From Lojkania enalia (lineage: Eukaryota > Ascomycota > Dothideomycetes > Pleosporales): a DNA stretch of 64,000 nucleotides. The translations under genes were made by a program, and so were the position numbers. Positions within the stretch are counted from its first letter, which is position 1. Every line of letters starts with the position of its first letter. Shown in pieces: positions 23,922 to 36,600 of the stretch. The stretch lies in contig ML986700.1 of NCBI GenBank assembly GCA_010094045.1, forward strand, positions 57,107-121,106, in the 5' to 3' direction. Below the pieces are notes generated by a model. It worked only from the letters and a program-made list of their open reading frames with translations. It ran no database searches and had not been told where the DNA came from.

Positions 23922-26312
23922 CTAATCCTTAACACGCTTATTAGCTCCTTTACAGCCACCTCCACTAATAGTACCTCCATCCGATTCTTGGTTAGACGCC
24001 CCGAAATCGAGCCATTCATAAGTATAGATCTCCCTCTTAGCTTTAGGCCAGTTGTCTACTCTTAACCAGCTGAAGATACTCCGCGTTACTACTTCCGATA
24101 TAATCTCAAATTTAAGCATTAGTTTCGATACTAAATCTAAGGAACCTAGATTAGTTATAGTTGATATAGTACGGCTAGTAGCTGTAGTATTATACCCCTT
24201 ATTATTAGAGCCGATACTATCTATCAAGTCCCAGCTCTACCTAATATATTCGAAGGTATATCCGCAATCCGCGTGTTATTAGACCTCAATCTCTATATCA
24301 CGAAGTTAAGTAGTACTAAAAGGTTGCTAAGAGTATATTAGAATATTACCGTGATCCTTAGCTTCTATTAAAAATAGAATACAGCATTCATCCGAACGAT
24401 GTATCTTATTTTTATTAAGTATTAGGTATAACAGCCTAATACTAATAAATAAGTGGATCATCTCTATCTAAGCTCCAGCGTAGAGGTCTACTAATAGTAT
24501 GCCTAATCGAGCTATCTACAGAATTCTTTTTTTAAGTCTAACAATAGTAGCTTCTAACTATAAAGGAGTAATAGAGGGTTACTGTTTAACTATAATTGCA
24601 GCGAAGGCTCTGTAGTTATATCTATTAATAATAGAGTTAAGAATAGTAAAAATCGGTTCTAGCTAAGAACTAACAATATTATACTCTATCGTTAGATTGA
24701 AAAATGAACCACCAAGGAGGCTGAACATTCCCTGATAGTTACAACTTAGTATTATATAGTAGGGAAGGCGTTTGTATTCTTCTAGAATAAACTTAGATAT
24801 AGAGATAGAGGACGTTATAGGGTCTAATATATTTGATAGAATAGAAGGACCTGGAGTAGAAGTAATGAGAAGATACGGTCGCGGAAGTAGTATATACTCC
24901 TTACTACCGAGGGTTAGAAAATGTAAAACTGTAGCGAGAGCTGCTAGACTTTAGTTAAATATGTTGTAACGGATACAGAAGTCGTATAGATATTAGAAAG
25001 CTTTATCCGAGGATAGTAGAACCAATTAAAATAGTAAAGTGTTGCTTATTACTCTTTAAAGCTTAAACCTCTAGTAATTAGAGATTCGAACTAACTATAG
25101 AGACTGATAAATCTAACCCTTAATCGTACTTATAGTAATCCACCCTTTACTAGAAGCTAGCACCGCAGCCTACTACCTTACCTTATTATTACTAGAATTA
25201 CCTAGATCTACCTCTATATTTTTAAGAGAATCGTTGCTACTATCCCACCAATTCTAATATTATATCTGATAGTAAGGAACCCCTCTATCTACGTTCAAAA
25301 GTACTTGCATTTCTACCTATTTTACTAATAGTATATACGCCCAGGTAAATGCTAGTAATACTAGATAATTGCTTCTAGTCCGATCTTGATTATTAGGCTA
25401 GTCGAGGAATCAGGCGTTATTAGTAAACGTAAATAAGGTCGCTTGCGTGGTTCTAAATATAAGTTTATAATATAGCAACTTTTCTATAAGATCGCAACCA
25501 TCGTTAGATATCCGCTATAGAGATCTACTACTATAATATATTTGCGACCCATTACCGTCGAGATTAAAGCGTATAGTAGTCTTACCTCTACTATACTAGA
25601 GATATAGGAATGCCGGTATCTTGCCTAGAACGTTCCGAAGCTGAAAGTAAGAGATAGAGAGTTCGCTTTCTACATCTACTTCCCGAGTATAAGAAGACTA
25701 GAGACTATAGCTATACTCTAAGGTGCGTTAAATCCTCTCAGAATCTGCTCGAATAGTTTCAGTTATAATTCCTATAAAATTAGCGGCTATATATTTTACA
25801 ATATATTACGTCGCCTTACCTCTTATATAGGGTGTAAACTAATGTGGACGAGGCTTAGTACAGGCTAACAGATTTATTCTAATCCCGCTCCGTTCTCTTA
25901 TATTATTATAAAAGTATTGCTAATACTTAAAAGGTAATAAATTATCTATACCACCCCAATCGCGCACGGATTAAGCAACCTAACTAGGATGTATTTTTAA
26001 CAGGGATATTTTGAGCTATAAAACCAGCTTCTCCTTAAACTAGATGATAAAATTCTAATATGTCGATTCCTATATTATATAGGTGGTCGGGACACTTTTA
26101 GTATATAATATACGTCTAACCCTTCACCCCGTTATAACCGCCCGCTTAACAAATTTTCTATTCCTTCTTATAGCCGGGTACCATGCATTTATAGAAGTTG
26201 TGTTTATTATTGGCGTGTTAGCAGATATTACAAGTATTTTTTCGTCCTGAACTTGCAGACATATTCGTGATACTAGTCTTACTATTAGTAGAAGCCGACT
26301 GAACGTATACAT
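23922..26312 (-). pseudogene. Unknown ~796-codon protein, single frame broken only by RIP-type stops
   Basis: One minus-strand frame runs from ATG at 26,312 (MYTFSRLLLIV...) to about 23,922 (...GANKRVKD), with coherent protein-like sequence throughout and no indel. All interruptions are TAG, TAA or a single TGA, each reachable from Gln, Arg or Trp by one C-to-T or G-to-A change. Visible segments include RDWGGIDNLLPFKY, LSISYFQLRNVLGKIPAFLY, YLYDFCIRYNI, LHFLTLGSKEYILLPRPYL and a Gly/Ser-rich end. The N-terminus has a hydrophobic stretch (LLLIVRL) that might be a signal anchor. I do not recognise the family. It lies next to the HNWD transposon. Confidence 0.65.
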
Positions 26313-26720
26313 ATAGGATATATACTAGATAGCGCCGAAGCTCTTTTAATATATAAGAAGCTTAGTTTGGTATATTATAGCAATTTTATATTAGGATTAA
26401 GTCTCCCTTTTAAACATGAAGGCATAAGTAAAGGTGCTAAGTCCTACCGCCCCAGATGTCCTGTCGCGTGTATATCTATAGCGGGAAGCTGAAATTTGCA
26501 TGCATTTACGAGCAACGGAAGATGTTAACTGCTTAATAAAGATATCTGCGGGCTAGTCGTTCTAAGTTTTATATATAAGCCGCTTTGGCCTCCTCCTAAT
26601 AGCACGGTCGCGCTAAAGTTTCCTATGCTATAGAGTCTCGTAGGAAGCTAAGAATTCGGTATTGTTTCTATCCTCTAGGCTTTTTTTAACCAAAGAATTG
26701 GGTGTTTCTTATTTATTTAG
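26313..26720. other. Intergenic region between two divergent pseudogenes
   Basis: Mixed composition, no gene seen. It lies head to head between the minus-strand gene ending its 5' side at 26,312 and the plus-strand trace from 26,721, so it may have held two promoters. Confidence 0.4.
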
Positions 26721-27470
26721 ATGGCAAATTCATAGATGGGATTAAATAACAGGGCTAAGGCTGCTAAGCTGAACTTGCTAGATACTGTTCCTCTAGAAAG
26801 TACTGCTACCTATTCCTTGAAAGGCTGGACGGACGCTAAAACTGCTGGAGTTTCAGGCGCTGGATAACCGTGCTATGAGGTTAACCAGTAAGAAGTTGCC
26901 ACGAGCCGAGGATAGCCGGTATACCTCTGTACTTCCCGTCGGCAAACTCCTATAGTTAATTCCCGTCAATTCCCCGCTGACTTTCCTCTCGCCTCATTAA
27001 CTCTCCTCCTTAACTCTCCTCATTAACTCTCCCCTCGCCAACTTCCCCCAAACAAGAGACTATAACAGATCCTCCACAGATTATAGAACAGAATCGCGAA
27101 GCCTTTAAGTTATTTGTACAATAACTTACATCGCCGTAGACGCTTATTAAAATGCTGAGGGGGCTTTATAAACAATTCAACGCAGCGTAAAAAGCGGGAG
27201 TAGGAGATACAGCACGAATTTTCGCAGATGTTGGTTTCCAGGCTTAGATAGCATATTTCCTTGCGAAAAAGGAGAGTAAAGGCGGCTAATACTACCAGGG
27301 CCAGCGGGCCGACTAAAGAAAAATATCTGCTTTCGAGCAGCAATCCGCTGAAGACCGAAAGGCGGTAGCTATTAAGCTAGGAAATACTAATGCTTATAAT
27401 ACAGTTTAATCCGAGATTAGACGGTTATTAAGTCACTATCGTCGTAAGTTATAGGCTATTCATAGTATGT
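26721..27470 (+). pseudogene. Unknown plus-strand gene remnant
   Basis: From ATG 26,721 a trace reads MANS, stop, then GLNNRAKAAKLNLLDTV and YSLKGWTDAKTAGV. After a CT-rich stretch (26,990-27,050) a second frame runs from 27,062 with IIEQNREAFKLFVQ, AGVGDTARIFADVGFQA, IAYFLAKKESKGG and FEQQSAEDRKAVAIKLGN, interrupted only by TAA/TAG at likely Gln positions. The helical, charged second part is clearly protein-like. No family recognised; an intron or indel separates the two frames. Confidence 0.45.
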
Positions 27471-27548
27471 TCAGCCTAACAATATTCGTCAGATCTCGAC
27501 AGTACTGAGCTATCCGCCTCTACGTCTCCAAGCACGATACTTCTGACC

Positions 27549-27944
27549 ATGCAGCCCGTATACAAGACACAAAGTATGCCGACGGCAAGTACTCTGAATA
27601 GTACTGCTGAGACGAGACTTACGACAGCTACAACGTTACCACATATTACTTCCGATTCCCAGACAGTCTCGAACCCTTCGACTAATAGGATTACTCCGAT
27701 GTTCCCTACGTATCTTCGTAGTGCAGTTAGAAAATACGGTGATACAGCCGCTATATCAATAACGTTTACAAGTAACTTGTCTAATTGTCTCATCAGTCTA
27801 GCTATCTTACCAAACAAGGTTCAGCATCTTGCACTAGTGTTATTCGACATAATCTTAGAGACGGATAATAGGTTGCGGTATATTATTCAAGCGAACGGAA
27901 GCAGACTCTTTCCTAGACCAGAGTTAGCTCTAGTAGGAGCTTAA
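27549..27944 (+). CDS. Hypothetical open frame, Thr/Ser-rich N-terminus
   Basis: A 131-codon open frame begins MQPVYKTQSMPTAST and has a Thr/Ser-rich first half, then a more ordered half (LSNCLISLAILPNKVQHLAL, ETDNRLRYIIQANGSRLF). It may be the 3' exon of the remnant just upstream (26,721-27,470). A minus-strand open frame overlaps it, and I prefer the plus strand for its composition and neighbour. Function unknown. Confidence 0.3.
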   Translation: MQPVYKTQSMPTASTLNSTAETRLTTATTLPHITSDSQTVSNPSTNRITPMFPTYLRSAVRKYGDTAAISITFTSNLSNCLISLAILPNKVQHLALVLFDIILETDNRLRYIIQANGSRLFPRPELALVGA

Positions 27945-28501
27945 CAGCAGACTATCTCTAACTGGCTTGGGGCATAGGCAAGCCATAGAATAGATGCATA
28001 TCCGATACGAATAGAAGAAGTTAGGTAAGAAGTCTTTACTACGAGTTGCGTGACCTTGCGAGTCACAAGCAGCTGCAATAATAATAGGTATCTAAATATA
28101 AGGATGAGAATCAACAAGGTATACGATACATATTATATACTATTTAGGTAGAAGAACTTTGGAGAACCTGCAATCTTTCTTCCTCTTTCACCAACCCACT
28201 CTCGCCTATGAATATAAGTGTCTCGCCCTTCTCTAGTTTCCCTTACCCTTCCGCCCTGCTCACTTCTTTGACTAATACTAGACTACCACCATAACCAGGT
28301 TTATAGACTGAAACCTTGCAATTCCGCTAGTATACCATTGTACCGCTGCCCGGTATAAGATGGGGGGTTTTTGAAGCATTTTCGAAGTCGATCTTTTTGT
28401 TAAGATCCTTGTCCTGGAATCCCTATAGAAAAGTTAGACAGGTATTTACTATAGATTAAGTGGCATACTATGTGAGGTTGGATAAGATACTAAAGCTACT
28501 A
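27945..28501. other. Intergenic region left of the Copia element
   Basis: No gene seen. It ends in TAAGA (28,502-28,506), the left target-site copy of the Copia insertion. Confidence 0.5.
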
Positions 28502-28506
28502 TAAGA

Positions 28507-28670
28507 TGTTGAGCTATAGCAGACAGAGTGGGAGGAAGCATGTTGTTGTTGCTTGCTTGGTGAAGCGCGCTCTCTAGAAGAACTATCTAAATAGAGCTAG
28601 TCCTAATCAGGACTAGTCTACAAACGCCGATGTTTGTGAGGTCTATCACCTCGATATCCACCCTCCAACA
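28507..28670 (-). repeat. 3' LTR of the Copia element (little RIP)
   Basis: 164 bp, TGTTGAGC...CTCCAACA, with TAAGA immediately left. Confidence 0.95.
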
Positions 28671-28681
28671 CACCCCCCAGA
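28671..28681 (-). other. Polypurine tract of the Copia element
   Basis: The minus strand reads TCTGGGGGGTG directly before the 3' LTR start, the expected plus-strand primer. Confidence 0.75.
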
Positions 28682-28863
28682 CCGAACGGAAACTACGGCA
28701 TATATCTATATACATTACTCGATAGTAGCTCCTACTAGTACTGACCGTGAGCGATTGACGCTTCTCCTATACCTAGTTGCTGCAGGAATCGACTGTGGGC
28801 TTCGGCAGAGAGGGGCTTGGTTAGACCGTCTGCTGCCATATTAACTGTTGTAATATGTTCGAG

Positions 28864-31800
28864 TTACAATCGACCGAGAGCTACTTGCTCCTTAATCCAG
28901 TGATAATAGATATCAATATGCTTGCTTCGCTGGTGGTATCCTTCCTGTTTAGTGAGCTTGATAGCTGGCAGATTGTCGACGTAAAGCTTCAGGGGTTGAA
29001 GTAGTTTGTGTGACATGCCTAGCTCAGTGCAGAGTCGACAGAGCCACGCTGCTTCCTTAGCTGCGTATGTGATAGCTACGTATTCGGCTTCTGTTGTTGA
29101 TGTTGTTACCAACCGCTCCTTAAAAGATCGATGGCAAATTGTTCCTCTAAACAGCTTGAATAGATATCCAGCTGTCGATTTACGATCCTCACAATCAGCA
29201 TATGACGAATCTGAGTAGCCTGTGAGAGGTGCTTCTGGCGCGTGGGCGAAGTACTCGATTGGCACTCCTTGAGCTCCATCTGGCGCTGAGAACTTCATAA
29301 CGTAGTTACGCGTAGTGTAGAGATAATCTACGATCTGTAACGTATACTCGTAGTGTAGGCTTGTCGGATTGCTGCTGAAGCGTCCTAGGAAGGCGACATG
29401 ATATGCGATATCTGGTCGTATAAGGCATGCAGGATACAGTAACTTGCCAATGACTGACTAATATTTGTTAAGCAATTCGGTATTGCAGACGTCTTCCTTA
29501 GGGCGAGCTGTAAGTTTGATAGCTGAGAGATTGAACGGTGTGCTGCGCTTGCGGCAGTTCTCTCGCTGAAGTGTTGATGCGAGTTTCTCAATGTATGATT
29601 CTATAGAGAGCTCCATCATACGCGTCGTACGATCGCGCGCGATGCGGATTCCGAGGTAATAGCTTAGTGGGCTAAGATCGCGACATTTGTAGGTGCTCAT
29701 GACCATTTGTTTCATGGCTGCCATGCCTTTGGCCGTTGGATGAATGAAGAGCAGATCGTCGACATACACGACGATAATCTGCCATGGCTCTTTGCCGATG
29801 AAGATGCATGGATCAGAATCAAGAGGTCTATATCCATGTGATATCAAGTGGCGACTGATCTCTTCATACCAAAGTCGTGGTGACTGGCGGAGACTATAGA
29901 GTGCTTTGTTGAGTCGTACGATTGTGCTATCTGGTAGTCGAGCGTAGACAGGGTTATTTTCGTCTATCTTTCCATTTAGGAAGGCTGTGACGACATCAAC
30001 CTGGTCACACTCTAGATTAAGAGCGTTGACTAGTGCTAGAATTAACTTGATAGTCGTAGAGCGTGCTACTCCTGCGTATGTGTCTTCCCAGAGATCTAAA
30101 TATTGGCGATTGCCGCAGACGACAAGGCGTGCTTTATACCGTACTAGACATCCTTTATCATCAAACTTGTATTTGTATACCCATTTAGTAGGTAGTACAG
30201 TAGTTCTAGCTGGTGTATAATTGACGACCTGCCAGGTGCTGTTCTCCGCATGCAATTCCATTTCTTCTTCCTCTACCTTGCGCCACTACTCTGAGTGTTG
30301 ATGTACGCGCGCCTACTTCAGTGAAGTAGGCTCAGGTGGGAGATTTGGATCGTCTCTTGTACTGTAAGCGTCTGTTGTGACTGCTAAAGCGAAATTTCGT
30401 GTGAGGGCAATAAAAACGCTCGGCGTTACCTCGTCTTGAAAAGATACGTTGTTAACTGTTGATACCATATTTGGATCAAACTGTCGGGGCGCATGACGTA
30501 AGGATCGACGTGTAGGCTCAGCTGGTGGAGCTGCCGTCTTGCGAGGACGGCCACGAGGCTTCTTTACTGGTGGCGGAGGTGGCGGCGACGGCGATGGATT
30601 GTTCTCATCGCTCTGTTGCTCGTCCATCTCTTGTTGCTCCTGCCTGAAATCGTATCCTCTACCTTGCTCGAGGAGATTGATATATTCGTCATCGTTTAGC
30701 TGTGAAGGTATCTGTGGAGGCGTCGGCTGCGGCGGTAGCGCACCCCCCAGATTCTGTACACCCTCCAGATGGTCAGATTCCTCTTCCTGGATATGTAGAC
30801 GCTCGTCATATTAAGCTTTTTAAGCTTAATGAGGTACGCGGCCTGCGACCAACGGGCGTTGGGGGAAGGTTACGGAGCTTAATTATATAACCTTCTTGCT
30901 CTGTAGATCCTACATGAGGAATATCCGAGATCCCTCACGGCTGATTACGTAGCTCTTATAGCTGCGTTCTTTAAACTTCTCGCTCTTAACGCGACGCTCC
31001 TTTAGAATAAGTATATAACCAATCTCTCCCCAACAGCAAAGGTTGTAGAGATTTAGTACTGGATTTTGACAACCTAGGAATTTGTTGAATACTTGCGAAG
31101 GTATCTTACTGTCAGCAAGTGCTGCAGTGAGCGACAGATTAAGGAGCTATACTGCATACTTCGCGGCGTGTGGCTAGAATGTTAGTAGTAGGTGCGGCGC
31201 TCCGATGAGGATGCATCGCACTTTATCTGTGGTAAGCTTGTTACTAGCCTCAGCGACGCCATTCTGGTGTGCTGTATATAGTGTTGAAGGCTGTAACTGC
31301 GTTCCCCGCTTCTTAAAATATTTAACAGTTACCTGATTGATAAAGCATTTATTATTATTAAGACGATAGACCTTAATAATATTATTATACTGGGTAGTAA
31401 CCATTCTATTAAAATTAAGTAGTACTTGGGTAATTTCTACGCGGGATTTGACAAAGTAGATCCATCGATAGCACGTGAAATCGTCTGTAAGGAGTAACCA
31501 GTATTACTCTCCATCAGGACCTGGTGGTAAGATATAACCGACGACGTCGAGATGTACGACGTTAAATGCTTGCTAAACTCGACGTTGTGGAGTACGAGAG
31601 ATCTATTGATGACCTTTTACCTTATAGCATGTCTCGCAGTCGAACTTCTTAGTATTTTTAAGCTTTAAGCCGTCAACAGTCTTAAGTAGCTGCTTTAAAT
31701 CGTCTAGGTTCGTATGGCCCCAGATTTCGTGAGCTTCTTGTAGGGTGATCTCTCGCTCTCGAGCTAGCTGTAAGTCTCGGGAAGAGAATGCAGCGATGTA

Positions 31801-33400
31801 GGCTATTAAGAAAGCTGCTTGTACCTCGTCTGTGCACTTAAGGAAAGTAGGTGTCCCATCGATCTCAGGGACGTAGGCAATCTCACTATCGTCCTCGATG
31901 CGTAGTAGCTTCTGATAGAGACTGTAGTAGTACAGTCCTTTCGGTCGAAGCTGACCTAGGGAGATAACAGAGACGCAGAGACTTGGACAGTACAGTACTT
32001 CTGTAAAGCGTATATCAATAGTACTACTACTAGCTAGGGAAATGCAAAGCTGTATTATACCTTCACCTTCTACTCTAGTAAGACTACTGCCTGTCTTCAC
32101 ATGTCCTATACTGGATTGTTCTATTAAGATAAACTTGGTCCTATTATTACACATGTGCTTGTTGGCTCTAGTATTAAAGATAATTCGATTCTTATAGGGC
32201 CTCTGTAGCATTTGCTCGATTGTGTATCGCGGTGTTAACAAGACCTAAGCATTATAGCTACTTGCTGATATACTAGCGACAGCGCTAAAATTAGCTGACG
32301 GTATATAGTTTAATTAAGCTGATTAGATTAATTTTTGTGCCAATTCTGGGTGTTTATTAAGGAATTGTTTTAATACCTTCTCTGGATATGTAAACTAGCA
32401 GTTTAATCCACCCCCCAGATATTCGTATTAGCAGCTAGGACAGTACCTCCTTTCTACAGGCTTGCTGTTAGTAGGCTTACTCCTAGTCTTAGTATCGCTC
32501 TTACCCTTACCTTTATACTGATTGCTGCTAGGCTGCTATATATCTTTTAGCTGCACTCGAAGTGCCATTACCTTCTTAACTAGATCCTCTCGACGTGATT
32601 TATCGTTAATCTCGTTAATCATAGCATTAATATCTGGAACTCTACCTTAATATAAGATCTAACGCTGTTGCTACGCGTAGGTTTTAAATTAATCTTTAAT
32701 AGCGATGATGAACTAGGATATAATACTCTTAGGACTGGGCTTAAGATTAATATCGTCTAATCGCGTAAGACCAGCTTTAAATTTACTAGTAAATTAAGAT
32801 GTACTATCGCAGTAACTACTACATAGGCTAAAGAAATTAGCCTAGAGGGTACACTCCTCTATAAGACCTTACTCTTTATAGTACTTAAGGATAGCATCTA
32901 AGAGTGCTCCTACTATCTTATATAAGCGTAGACCTTTAAGTATCTCTTGGTAAACTGTAGCAAGTAGAATACTTATAACGAAGGCTTCTTTCTCGATGTA
33001 GTCGCGGTAGTCCTTCTACTATCAGTTATATTATACCTTATAGGCGTTATTAGTACGTCAAATGTTCTCGAAATTACTTTACCAGGCGAGCCTTACTACC
33101 TACAGCTCTGTATCGTCTGGACGCGGCGGTAGGTTCTAATATATCGGCTTGCTGGGCTTAGGTGGTAGAGATGCTCCTTCCAGGATATCCTTAGCAGCCT
33201 TACTAACGACTTAGTTTCGTAAGGCGGCTTCTTATAGTAAAATATTCTTGCTATCCTTTGCTAGGTTTATAACTCCCTTATAGTCTACTATAATAGTGTC
33301 GCGTCCTATATTAGTAGCGCGAGCTAAGCTCGGTTAGTTAACTAGGTGCTACTATTAGGCTACCTATTAGTTAATAATAGTAAGCTAGGGATCGATATAA
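28864..33400 (-). pseudogene. Copia Gag-Pol polyprotein, single frame with RIP stops
   Basis: All recognisable segments from 32,241 to 28,864 share one frame. Protease: IIFNTRANKHMCN (normally DTGAS, the catalytic Asp lost). GAG-pre-integrase: HEIWGHTNLDDL then CETCYKVKG (HHCC zinc site). Integrase: AHQNGVAEASNKL. Linker with a PPPPP and RGRPRK AT-hook-like stretch (30,540-30,600). RT (30,261-29,458): WVYKYKFDDKGCLVRYKARL, VDVVTAFLNG, YSLRQSPRLWYEEI and catalytic YVDDLLF. RNase H (29,298-28,864): GYSDSSYADCEDRKSTAGYL, TEAEYVAI, KHIDIYYHWIKE. Only three stops lie between 30,627 and 28,864. Gag, to the right, is strongly degraded. Confidence 0.9.
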
Positions 33401-33439
33401 TAATTAATCTAATTTACTACAGGCCGGAAGTACGGTTAA

Positions 33440-33451
33440 GGGCTTATAACC
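33440..33451 (-). other. Primer-binding site, half-tRNA iMet type
   Basis: Next to the inner end of the right LTR the minus strand reads GGTTATAAGCCC. Undoing one RIP-type change gives GGTTATGAGCCC, complementary to the anticodon arm of initiator tRNA-Met (GGGCTCATAACC). Copia-type elements prime from an internal tRNA-iMet fragment in just this way. Confidence 0.65.
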
Positions 33452-33615
33452 TGTTGAGCTATAGCAGACAGAGTGGGAGAAAGTATATTATTATTACTTG
33501 CTTGGTAAAGCGCGCTCTCTAGAAGAACTATCTAAATAGAGCTAGTCCTAATTAAAACTAGTCTACAAATGCTAATGTTTGTGAGGTCTATCACCTTAAT
33601 ATCTACCCTCTAATA
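33452..33615 (-). repeat. 5' LTR of the Copia element (RIPped)
   Basis: The 164-bp mate of 28,507-28,670. Essentially all visible differences are C-to-T or G-to-A in this copy. TAAGA follows. Confidence 0.95.
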
Positions 33616-33620
33616 TAAGA

Positions 33621-36600
33621 TACGGTTTATAGTATATAATAACTAGTTGTAGGGAGCTTCGCGAATAACTAGCCAGATGTAAATAAGTAGTTAGTTAACG
33701 TAAATTTCGTATTTAGAAGAAGTCTATTTACCGCTTTAACAGATAGGATTTATTAATACTCTTACTTTGGCGTAGTCTATTACTTAGAGGCTTTCTGTTA
33801 TTTGTAGGAAAAGTTGGTAATATATAGGTATAATAGAGCCTATACGAATATTAGGCATGAGTACGCTTAGGCTCCTTAGTACCGTAACGCTATAAATCCG
33901 GGGCTATATAAGCATCTACCTTAAAATAGGTATAATTACTATATGGATTATCTATTACTATTAAAAACTTTTAAGAAATATAAAGCCGTAGTTTCTATAA
34001 AAAATCCAGCACTCTATATCGATTATAGATCCTTTCTAAGGTATCTCAGGTGCTTAAATAAGTAGATTAGCCTTCTAAAACATGTGTCGAGAGCTGCAGG
34101 CTACTATAATATAAGGCGGTCATCCTATATACGTTGGCGCTAATTATTAGTATCTCTCTACCTCGGCAATTATAAACTTGCAAACTCTTAAAGCTGTAGA
34201 GCCTTAGCACCTATAAACTTATAAAGCCGCACAGCCTTAGCCTATATAAAATTAGTACAACCTATACCTTTATATTAGTAAGTTATAGTAAATTACTACT
34301 ATTACTTCAGTACCTATACTTAATAGGTAAGGAAAGGAGTATCTATCTCGCATGTTACGCTATAGATAGGCTCGAAGATTAAGTTTATCTACCGCTAGGT
34401 TTAAAGTTACAACAATTTTTAAAGTATGCTGTTAAGGTTAGAACTATTATAGTACTAAATATCCGCTCTAACCTTATCTAGGTTCTCTTTAATCTTCTAT
34501 AAGGATGGAGTTAATTATCCGTGGATAGTTAAAAAAGACTCTAAATTTGCTAATAGGCTTGTAGAGTAAGCAATCGCATTTAAAACCAAAGAATTATAGC
34601 TCTTAGGCTTATAGATAACAACTTAAACGTCGCAACGCCTTTCTATTTATATATAAGAATCCTAGTAACAGCAATTATAATTGGTTCGTATAAAACTAGA
34701 AATCAAATCTTAGATAAGTATCTCTTAACCTTATCCCGCCGTCGATTCTATAATACCTAGTCTATAGAATATACTACAGCAGCCACCTATTTTTCTATAT
34801 AGTTAGACGGGGCTAATATTCTATATATAGGCCTTGCGACGAGCCTATAGCTAAGGTAAGACCGCCTATAGCCTTTATAATTAAGATCTATATATAAACG
34901 ATATATTTTAGCTTACTATTATAAGCCCTTCTCGCGTGCTACATAAATAAAGTAAGCTAGTAATCTAGATCTAGACTATAAATACCTTTAAAGCTGCTAG
35001 TATATACCCGCGACTTAATTTGATTAAACTTTTAGGTAGTATCTAAATAATATATATATATATAGCTATAAAGGTTAGAATAGTATAGGAAATAGTCTAG
35101 TCTAGTTTATAATACCTAAACCTCTTTAAACCTACCTTAAAATAAGGAGAATACTACTATTACTTCTACAGCCGTACTCGGCAATACCGGAGAAATATAG
35201 GTAAAGGAGTAGGAACGCAGGAAGTATAGGCGAGAGGTATAAGAAGATAGGTATAAAAGTTTATAATCACCCTTTATTATTAAAACAAGTTTCTATCCTC
35301 TTCTACTCAAATAACTGCTCTATTAATCTATCTATTCTATAGAGGATTACTCCCCTAGTATATTATGACTACTTTAAGCTCGTCTTTCCTTACCTTACTA
35401 GGGATATCTTACTATCCTCAACGTTTTTACAGACTTATCCTTTTCTATCTTCCTCTAGTAGTAGTATAACTCTCACAGTTGGTTAAAAGTTGAATCCCTT
35501 TCTCTAGAAGTACTATTTACTATGCTAAAGTAGGTCGAAGCTTACCCCTACACGCTACGATAGAAGCTACTAAGATAAGAAGTAGTAGTACCCTATTTTA
35601 ATATATTATATTTACGCTTCCTAGCTATATTTAATATACTTACTATTATTTCTATTCTACCCTTTACTATATTAAACAGCTAATCGAACTCCTCCCCTTC
35701 AGATACTCCTAACTTGGTAGATTAGTATTATTTAAACTAAACTAACGCTTCTACTACTAATAGTTCTAATTAAAGCGGCTAAGGAGGGATTATATCTATA
35801 GATAATAGAGGAGGTACTAGCTAAGATACTCGGGCCGAGAATAGCGCACCGAATAGTACTTTAGGAAACTTAAAGAAGCTATTTTATTTAGCTAAACTTA
35901 TGCAGCGTAGGGATAGTTCTAATAACTAGAATAGATATATACCTACACTTTATAGTATATTAAATAAAATTAACTAATTAACCTATACTATCGGAAGTTT
36001 ACTAAGCTATAAGTGGAAGATTATTTTTCTATAGATTATATGCCCTGCATTTTAATACTAAGCTTTACTATCGGTAAAATCTGGAAAAGCACGTTCTAAA
36101 TATTTAAACCGCCTTCCTTAACTTTATAGTATATAGTATTTTTTACTAATAATTTTAGCTAATAACTCCTCTTATACTATTTAAGGTTATTCCTGGGTCT
36201 ACAACTCTTAAGATACTCGCCTATAAGGCCGGTTTATAAATATAGAATAAAACTAAAGTATTTAGTAGTAAAGCTTACAACTTATATAAATATAAGTTAA
36301 TACTAGTATATAAAAGCTTAATTAAGGAGCTTTTAAAGAGTAAAGTATATTAGAAAAGCTTATACTCTAGCTATTACTAATTTATACTAAGGGAAATAAC
36401 ATATCTATACTATTAGCAGAGAGTAGAAAAGTGAAAATTACTATCTAACAACCTAAATACGATCCGGGTATATATATTTAGGGTAAAGAACTAACAGTAA
36501 TAATAGAAAATTAAATCTTCCTTCTAATACCTCTACTACTCTCTAATTCGCCTAAAGAAATAAAGCTGTATATATAGAGTAATATAAAGGGAGATAATTG

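Larger units (their letters stand above)
28507..33615 (-). mobile_element. Ty1/Copia LTR retrotransposon, nearly full length, partly RIPped
   Basis: Two LTRs of exactly 164 bp (28,507-28,670 and 33,452-33,615) bound a 5,109-bp element flanked by TAAGA on both sides (28,502-28,506 and 33,616-33,620). LTRs run TGTTG...CAACA; the right copy is RIPped. A G-rich polypurine tract follows the left LTR and a half-tRNA-type primer site precedes the right LTR, so it is read on the minus strand. The gene order protease, integrase, RT, RNase H is that of Copia. RIP is weak in the left half and stronger towards gag. Confidence 0.95.

Noticed and set aside
30539..30890. Gly/Ser- and Cys-rich plus-strand frames
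   Set aside because: Antisense of the proline-rich linker of the Copia polyprotein.
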